A DNA stretch of 13,987 nucleotides from Rhodocollybia butyracea (taxonomy: Eukaryota; Basidiomycota; Agaricomycetes; Agaricales; Omphalotaceae). The notes below the pieces were generated by a model. The model saw only the letters and a list, made by a program, of their open reading frames with translations. It was not told the DNA's origin and searched no databases. The stretch spans positions 1 to 13,987 of the forward strand of contig JADNRY010001250.1 of the NCBI GenBank assembly GCA_015501585.1, written 5' to 3'. Below are positions 8,855 through 13,987 of the stretch, in pieces. Every line of letters begins with the position of its first letter. Within the stretch, counting starts at the first letter, position 1. Made by a program: the position numbers and the translations under genes.

Positions 8855-10834
8855 GCAAGGGATGAGCACACCACTAGATGCAGAAGTCTGGCATCGCCAG
8901 CTGACTAAATTTAACCTTACTCACAAATATCCTACACTTGCTAATTCCATATGCTATGGTTTCCATATAGGAATACCAAACATTCAGTACACATTTTCAC
9001 CTCCTAATTGGCTCGAATCCCTTGAGCACCAAGCTGCTTTCCAAACAGTGATGGAGAAGGAACTATCGACTGGGCACTGGCTTGGGCCTTATTCCTGCAC
9101 AGTTATCAAAGCAGCGCTAGGTCCATTCCAAACATCACCTATCTCCATGATTCCCAGATCAGGTAAACCGAGGAAATTCCGTCTGCTCAAAAATCTATCT
9201 TATCCGTACCACCCTGTACTTATACCTTCTCTCTGCAATCCAATATCTTCTATTAATTTGCACATCGATTCTACTCTATACCTGTGCCTTTGGGGCACAT
9301 TTGCTAATACATGTTGTTTGATTTGGACGCTACCTCTGGGCTCGCAGGGCGCCGTCAGGGACATCTCAGAGGCATATCGCCTCATCCCGCTACATCCCTC
9401 TCAATGGGCAGGAGTCGTTATATGTGTATCGGACGATCTGTACTGCCCAGACACCAGAAACATGTTTGGATGCACATCCGCAGGGGAGTATTTGGACAAA
9501 CAGCTGATGCTGGAATAGACATCAGCTGTGGTTCAGGTCTAGGACCCATCACAAAATGGGTTGATGATCACTTTTGGCTTAGAATCCTAAAATGCTACCT
9601 AGAACAATACAACTCACTCCAATCACAGCTCCGTGAAAGGGTGAATGCAGCTGGAGGCGTAATACACCGGCGTGGGCACCTGGTATACCAAGGCCATACT
9701 CTCCCAAGTGGTGAACGGGAAGAATTCGACAATGACTTCACATTTCCACAACAGGATTTATTGTCCTCTTCTCCACAATCTGCTGAAGACCAATTATTCA
9801 CATATGCATTCTGCAACATTGACAAGGTCACCAAACCTCTGGGATACACATGGGCTCCAGACAAAGACATTCACTTTTGTGACAGTCCAACGTACTTCAG
9901 CTTTCAATGGAACATAAGCACTAAAACAGTTTCAGTCCCATCAGACAAATGTCTCAAATATCTGAATGCAATTTCCGAATGGGAACAGCGACACAATCAC
10001 AATTCTGAGCATGTGGCAAAGCTATATGGAAAACTGCTCCATGTCAGCCTAGTGCTCACCATTGGACGGGCTTATCTAACCAAACTTGAGAGATTCGCAG
10101 CTGACCTGAGCCATGAGGCACCACATGTTGCACATTGTGCACCATGCCGATGGCCTGCAGACATAGCATGGTGGAAAACAGCTCTTTCAACCCCCATCAC
10201 TTTCCCAATTGCTGGACCTGCAGACCTCATTGACATACATGCATATTCAGACGCCAGCAGCGGCTATGGTATCAGCCTATACATCCATGGCTACTGGCGC
10301 GCCTACCGACTCCTCCCAGGTTGGAGAGGTCAGGGCGAGCGAGACATTGGCTGGGCTGAAGCCGTGGGCTTCTACCTTCTTGTCCTCATCATTGTTTGAG
10401 AAGCAACATCCAGACACCAGTACAAAATCTGGGGAGACAATGAAGGGGTTGTCGAAGGATGGTGGAATGGACGCAGCCAAAATCGGGCTATGAACAACAT
10501 ATTGCGATGCCTTCATGAAATCACTGGAGAGCACCAATTTGGTGTCCACACACGCTACATCGCCAGTGCTGACAACCCAGCCAATCCTTTCTCCTGTGGA
10601 AAACAAGGATCAACCACCTTTCTCCTACCACGCATTCCTATCCCAGAAGAACTCTCCCGCCTCATCATTGACTATGACGCACCCCTCACAACTGCCGAAC
10701 AATACCAGCCAAACTCTCCTAGAGAGTCTACTTTCAAAGATAAGCCTACTCGACAATCTCATAGAAAATCCTTTGGACAATGGCAATCCGAGGAGGAAGG
10801 AAAACTTCTCGCAGCTTTTTGGGACAACTGGTAG
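8823..10834 (+). pseudogene. Reverse transcriptase-RNase H of the YR retrotransposon, broken
   Basis: This would copy the element RNA into DNA and degrade the template. The RT starts in a frame offset from gag, with candidate ATGs at 8823, 8832 and 8862, then STPLDAEVWHRQLTKFNL. The RT block has FSTG-like ELSTGHWLGPYS, ISMIPRSGKPRKFRLLKNLS, and motif A VRDISEAYRLIPLHPSQW with its Asp at 9360-9362. A one-base loss in the G-run 9483-9486 moves the frame; it then continues GVFGQTADAGIDI and the catalytic VDDH with its Asp pair at 9563-9568. RNase H follows: HAYSDASSGYGI (Asp at 10250-10252), RDIGWAEAVGFYLL (Glu), in-frame TGA 10397-10399, GDNEGVVEGWWNG (Asp) and YIASADNPAN (Asp). The frame ends at a plausible natural TAG, after EEEGKLLAAFWDNW, at 10832-10834. 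All catalytic acidic residues are present. The family call is firm. Confidence 0.85.
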
Positions 10835-11599
10835 CCGCCCTGACACATCACTGTACCCTACAATACCGCCTGCTCATAGACCTACAATACCTAGTACTGC
10901 ACACATTGTACCTTATCCTGCTAATCTGACTCCAATCCCATCTGAACTGCATCCCCACTGTCCTCATCAGGAAAAAGTCCCTATGGCCCAGGCAACCATA
11001 GATTGCCCCAAGTTGGCCTTAGTGTAACCAGGGGCCCCAGTGCACCCAAAGGCCACAGGTACTTCCAGGGTGCCAGGGTCTACCCCCCAAATCCTAGGGA
11101 GCCTTAGATTAAATTGGAGATCAGGCTGCTTGATCACGGTTAGTCTTATGGCGCCCAGCACAGAGAAAAACCTTCACAGACGCCTCTGGAAATTTGCTAA
11201 CCCTCCCAGAGGAATTCATCAACCGTGTACAACATGTCCTCATGAACGGATACGCAGAGAGCACCTTAGAGACATATGCCTCCGGGGTCCTATTGTACCA
11301 TGTATTCTGCAACTCTCGCGGAATATCAGAGATCCAACGTGCACCTTGTAGTGCAAGTCTTCTTAGTATCTGGATCGCCACAATGGCAGGAAATTATGCA
11401 GGAACGTCAGTAAAGAACTATGTCCATGGCTTATGAGCATGGCACATCATTCATGGCCTAGAGTGGAAAGTGAACAAAGCGGAGCTTGACACCCTTATCC
11501 AAGGCGCAGAGCGCCTTCAACCCAAACAATCCAAACGGAAGAAACGACATCCATACACAGTCGACTACATCAAAAAATCATCGCTGATCTGGATCTCTC

Positions 11600-11604
11600 T
11601 CTCC
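11600..11604 (+). repeat. Target-site duplication, left copy (TCTCC)
   Basis: TCTCC immediately precedes the TGTAAGG start of the solo LTR and is identical to 12366-12370. It sits in a CT-rich run, so the exact left edge could shift by a dinucleotide without the match on the right. Confidence 0.75.
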
Positions 11605-12121
11605 TGTAAGGATCTAGGTGGAATCCTTCGAGCGTGGGTTACAAACCTGGAAACCAAAGTGCAGATACGCTCCGTACTACCATCGTTCAGCCGAACTGGG
11701 AAAGTTGGTTTGAGATGTGAAAGGATGTGAGTGTAGAACGGTTCCAAAGTGCCTATGGGATGTAAGACTCGTGTTGGGATTGTCCAAGGGACTAATGTAA
11801 GGATGGCAGGTCCGTACAGGTGATAGAATGAACTCGGCGAGTAAGCCTAAGAGTAGATGAGTTTCCAACTCAAAGGGTAGGACCCACTAAGTGCAAGCGG
11901 CTTTGATAGCGATATGAGCAGAAGCGGAAGGTCAAGCGGTAGCTGACCTGATGCAGCGCAAACAGAGCGGAACCAAATAGATGATAGTAGATTGCAGAGG
12001 TTGTGAAAACAATGGAGTGAAGAAACAGAGTTAAAGAAACAGATAAAGCGAGAAACCGGAACACACAAGTCAAGGGGTTAAGCAATATTTCCAAGCTACT
12101 GTACTTGACATGGTACAGAAC

Positions 12122-12129
12122 TATATAAA
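12122..12129 (+). promoter_or_regulatory. TATA box in the LTR (U3)
   Basis: TATATAAA, 517 bp into the LTR, on the strand implied by the downstream polyadenylation signal. Transcription would start roughly 30 bp further and could read out through U5 into the 3' half of the recombinase gene. Confidence 0.6.
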
Positions 12130-12254
12130 GGGTACTCAAGGACCGGAGTAGCGATAGGTAATAATCTGAGAGTAGAAAAGACAAGAATAGCCAAAAGAAG
12201 TACAAGGGATGAAAGACAACAATGAGCATAAGCAGAAGCGGCGGGATGAGCATA

Positions 12255-12260
12255 AATAAA
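12255..12260 (+). terminator. Polyadenylation signal in the LTR (AATAAA)
   Basis: AATAAA within CATAAATAAAAC, 126 bp after the TATA box and about 105 bp before the LTR end. This placement fits an R region between the start site and the cleavage site. Confidence 0.5.
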
Positions 12261-12365
12261 ACGGAAGCAAAGTGGAAGTGTATCAGAACCGGAAATGCGG
12301 TGGAAGCGGGTTATGTAATGGTAAGCGGGAAACGTCGGCAGTCTGTATATGCCTAGGGCATGACA

Positions 12366-12370
12366 TCTCC
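12366..12370 (+). repeat. Target-site duplication, right copy (TCTCC)
   Basis: TCTCC immediately follows the CATGACA end of the solo LTR, and the recombinase coding frame resumes with the next codon at 12371. Confidence 0.75.
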
Positions 12371-13092
12371 ATTCCCCTTGACACAGCCTGTGCAGGCTGC
12401 CTCACCTCAACATTCTACTGTGCCGCTAGGCTGGGGGAACTCACAGTTCCAAACCTCAACAGCTTCACCCCAGACAAACATATCACCCCAGCACAGGTTT
12501 GCACAGCACGCGACCGCAAAGGGTTCGAAAGTACCATTCTTCATCCACCATCAACCAAAAGCAGTCCCCTCACAGGAGAAGACCTGTACTTCTCACGACA
12601 ACTTGGGTCATCAGACCCAGAACGTTTGCTCCAAAACCATCTCTCAATAAATAAACCAACAAACTCGGAGCACCTATTCACCTACTCACACACAGCCTCA
12701 GGGCGCACCACACGCTGCCCTCTCACCAAAGCAGCCTTTCTCCAACGCATTCACAAGTCAGCAAAGAAGCTCAAGCTTCCAATCCTCCAGGGACACGGCA
12801 TACGCATTGGCGCAACGCTGGAATACCTCCTCCGGGGTGTACCCTTTGATGCCTTACAGGTGATAGGCCGATGGAAAAGTGCCACATTCATCCTTTACCT
12901 TGGTAAACATGCTCAGATAATGGCTCCCTACATGCAGCCCAAGCTGCACCATGAGCTCATACGATATACCATGCCCCCAGTGCACTGAGCGCCCTCCTAC
13001 TTATAGGGAATCCACAGTCTTCTGGATGCATCGTGCACTCCTACTGATCAGGTATCGCAGCCGACCGTGAACCTCCTTAGATGCTGGGACCT

Positions 13093-13109
13093 GAAGGCCT
13101 ACGGCCTTC
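13093..13109. repeat. Perfect hairpin GAAGGCC-TAC-GGCCTTC
   Basis: A seven base-pair perfect stem with a 3-base loop, 105 bp after the recombinase stop. In this position it could form part of the 3' terminal region of the retrotransposon RNA or act as a transcript end structure; its role is inferred only. Confidence 0.6.
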
Positions 13110-13163
13110 TCCCATACACACAATAATATCAGACTACTTAGACATTATTACATGTCATGCAAT

Positions 13164-13200
13164 TAGCTACTAAAGTATTCATCTGTTCACTTAGTAGCTA
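13164..13200. repeat. Inverted repeat TAGCTACTAA / TTAGTAGCTA
   Basis: Perfect 10 bp arms (13164-13173 and 13191-13200) around a 17-base loop. It may mark the 3' end of the retrotransposon or a small independent structure; no matching copy was seen on the 5' side. Confidence 0.6.
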
Positions 13201-13428
13201 CTCAATCTTGAGCATCACTTATAGTTCCAAGATGGACGGTCAAGCTGATGAACCATATTTCACAATCAACAATACGGTCTCAGAAAACCAAAGATGCATG
13301 CGCGCACAACGTACCAGAGCCTCGAATAAGCTGCAATATAAGTACCACCACCTTCCTGTTCTATCTTATTGGGCCGATTGGAATTCGAACCTAAATCGGG
13401 GAAAGATCTCCACGAGAACGAGCCTTCA

Positions 13429-13441
13429 ATACTTCAGGACT
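13429..13441 (+). repeat. 13 bp direct repeat, copy 1
   Basis: ATACTTCAGGACT recurs exactly at 13597-13609. One such match is expected by chance in a window of this size, but the close spacing (168 bp) makes it worth recording. Confidence 0.4.
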
Positions 13442-13596
13442 TGTAACATAACACTGCTAACCCAGATGCAAATAGATAGGATTCAAAGAAGATAGAATAA
13501 TGCTTGTCGACTATCAATCCAATTCCAATAGCTGCTTTTGAAATACTGACATCCCCTCATATTGCCATTGAATCAAGCCATAATAACAACAGAACC

Positions 13597-13609
13597 ATAC
13601 TTCAGGACT
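13597..13609 (+). repeat. 13 bp direct repeat, copy 2
   Basis: Exact partner of 13429-13441. No similarity extends beyond the 13 bases except one shared preceding C position. Confidence 0.4.
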
Positions 13610-13689
13610 CTCCATGCCTCCAATATCGAACGCTACATTTTATAAGTGCTGGGCAACTTTGCAGGACAGACTGAACCTACTACTCCTCG

Positions 13690-13917
13690 TTGGGTGATAC
13701 TCCATTATTTGATCTCTCCTGGGAAGATACTTCCGCTGGTTGGATACCAGCCTCCAACATATTGTCTGCTGATAAACCCATCAACGAATTGGATGGCATA
13801 GAATCATGGGGAAAGCCTAGTGGTGGAAAAGAAACAAGGGTGGATGACTTCGACGAAGGTCTTGAAGCGCTGACAATGATTGTGGAAAACTGGCCTGAGG
13901 TGAGAATCCCATTTTGA
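13690..13917 (+). CDS. Possible exon of an unknown acidic protein
   Basis: An open frame reading PLFDLSWEDTSAGWIPASNI ... KPINELDGIESWGKP ... VDDFDEGLEALTMIVENWPE, rich in Asp, Glu and Trp, followed by a donor-like GTGAGA at 13900 and acceptor-like AACGCAAG and ACCCAG further on. TGA at 13672-13674 limits the frame upstream and no ATG begins it, so an upstream splice acceptor would be needed (a CTTTGCAG lies at 13657-13664, out of phase as read). The composition looks coding. No family is recognised, and the gene would continue past the right edge. Confidence 0.3.
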   Translation: MGDTPLFDLSWEDTSAGWIPASNILSADKPINELDGIESWGKPSGGKETRVDDFDEGLEALTMIVENWPEVRIPF

Positions 13918-13987
13918 ACTTGTTAACGCAAGAACTTCTTACTATCAAGGCCTAATACCCAGGTACAGCAGATTAGCTTCTATGAAC

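Larger units (their letters stand above)
11605..12365 (+). mobile_element. Solo LTR of an LTR retrotransposon nested in the recombinase gene
   Basis: 761 bp with TGT...ACA ends, bounded on both sides by TCTCC, the 5 bp target duplication typical of LTR-element integration. Inside are a TATATAAA box (12122-12129) and, 126 bp further, an AATAAA polyadenylation signal (12255-12260), in the order expected for U3-R-U5 on the plus strand. No protein-coding frame of element type is present, and the stretch interrupts an otherwise continuous tyrosine recombinase. When it and one TCTCC copy are skipped, the left frame (codon TCC at 11602-11604) continues in phase with the right frame (ATT at 12371). 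The simplest origin is insertion of a full element followed by LTR-LTR recombination. The family (Ty1/copia or Ty3/gypsy) cannot be told from the LTR alone. Confidence 0.8.
7207..12988 (+). mobile_element. Decayed Ngaro/DIRS-like tyrosine-recombinase retrotransposon (coding core)
   Basis: The order gag-like protein with zinc knuckles, reverse transcriptase, RNase H, then tyrosine recombinase on one strand is that of the Ngaro group of DIRS-like elements, known from basidiomycetes. No methyltransferase domain is seen, which favours Ngaro over DIRS1 proper. There is no DDE integrase and no aspartic protease. Coordinates cover only the coding core; the flanking split repeats expected for the group were not found by eye. 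Coding capacity is destroyed by several frameshifts, in-frame TGA codons, a solo LTR insertion at 11605-12365 and a possible extra segment of about 160 bp near 10977-11133. This copy cannot move by itself, though its RNA could in principle be used in trans. Confidence 0.85.
10944..12988 (+). pseudogene. Tyrosine recombinase of the YR retrotransposon, interrupted by a solo LTR
   Basis: This enzyme would insert the DNA copy by tyrosine recombination. A short family motif ELHPHC lies at 10944-10961, then about 160 bp that do not fit, then an open frame from 11134: VLWRPAQRKTFTDASGNLLT, YAESTLETYASGVLLYHVFC, VHGL, an in-frame TGA (11434-11436) where related proteins have arginine, then AWHIIHGLEWKVNKAELD and KRKKRHPYTVDYI. 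The solo LTR interrupts it at 11604. Beyond it the frame resumes: IPLDTACAGCLTSTFYCAARLGELTV (catalytic Arg 12428-12430), HGIRIGATLEYLLRG (His 12794-12796, Arg 12803-12805), GRWKS (Trp at the second His position), FILYLGKHAQIMAPYMQ (likely nucleophile Tyr 12896-12898), ending RYTMPPVH. Catalytic residues are intact. The local frame around 11571-11603 differs from the family, suggesting paired small indels there. The N-terminus is uncertain. Confidence 0.85.
12989..13689 (+). other. Non-coding tail of the retrotransposon and following spacer
   Basis: After the recombinase stop there is no convincing coding frame for about 700 bp. The first 150-200 bp probably belong to the 3' end of the element (a hairpin at 13093-13109, an inverted repeat at 13164-13200). 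The exact end is not visible; no target duplication or split repeat pairing with the 5' side was found by eye. Confidence 0.5.

Noticed and set aside
11870..12253. A 127-residue minus-strand open frame inside the solo LTR.
   Set aside because: It is Leu/Ser/Phe-rich from the purine-rich plus strand, has no recognisable motif, and lies wholly within the LTR.
11606..12355. Reading the 761 bp interruption as a GT-AG intron (GTAAGG ... CCTAG).
   Set aside because: Splicing there leads straight to a TGA, the length is extreme for this gene type, and TGT...ACA ends with a TCTCC duplication, TATA and AATAAA explain it better.
7207..12988. Programmed TGA readthrough or TGA reassignment as an explanation of the in-frame stops.
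   Set aside because: Frameshifts and a nested insertion show the element is decaying, and the same TGA pattern occurs in unrelated genes of the window; CpG decay is simpler.
13372..13400. A tRNA-like B box on the minus strand (GGTTCGAATTCC in an imperfect palindrome).
   Set aside because: The T-loop has one base too many, and no A box or cloverleaf of matching acceptor and anticodon arms could be found upstream on that strand.
1..13987. CRISPR arrays, bacterial operons, toxin-antitoxin or phage defence genes.
   Set aside because: No regularly spaced repeats or Shine-Dalgarno-led gene runs were seen; introns and element types mark the DNA as fungal.

Overview
The window looks like accessory, transposon-rich DNA of a mushroom-forming basidiomycete (Agaricomycetes). 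The reasons are a Plavaka-type transposase with 47-52 bp introns of fungal type (GTAAGT, GTTTGT and GTGTGT donors, short CT-rich acceptors), a tyrosine-recombinase retrotransposon of the Ngaro/DIRS kind known from basidiomycetes, and moderate base composition with no bacterial gene layout. No organism name can be read from the sequence. Family assignments rest on motif recognition from memory; no database search was possible.

Layout. (1) 1-1790, minus strand: a broken, internally deleted Plavaka (CACTA-like DNA transposon) transposase gene with recognisable introns; it runs off the left edge. (2) 1968-3259, minus strand: a four-exon gene model of unknown function whose exon phases all agree. 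(3) 3260-3892: spacer with a diverged direct repeat pair and a hairpin. (4) 3893-5094, plus strand: an unrecognised intron-containing gene, probably decayed. (5) about 5100-7206: mostly no supportable gene. (6) 7207-12988, plus strand: one decayed tyrosine-recombinase retrotransposon in the order gag-like protein with zinc knuckles, reverse transcriptase, RNase H, tyrosine recombinase. (7) 11605-12365: a 761 bp solitary LTR of a different, LTR-type retrotransposon inserted inside the recombinase gene and flanked by a 5 bp target duplication. (8) 12989-13987: non-coding tail with inverted repeats, then a possible exon of an unknown gene at the right edge.

How the parts relate. In an intact element the gag-like protein would package the RNA, RT-RNase H would copy it, and the tyrosine recombinase would insert the circular DNA product without the DDE integrase of LTR elements. 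Here all three parts carry frameshifts or in-frame stops, so this copy cannot be autonomous. The stops inside recognisable protein are all TGA, as expected if CGA codons decayed by CpG methylation and deamination. The LTR records a second, later wave of retrotransposition into the same locus. The strongest new observation is this nested insertion, whose exact ends are readable from the TGT...ACA termini and the TCTCC duplication, and across which the recombinase frame rejoins in phase. Nothing in the window looks like an unknown enzymatic system; the interest lies in its layered mobile-element history and two unrecognised intron-bearing genes.
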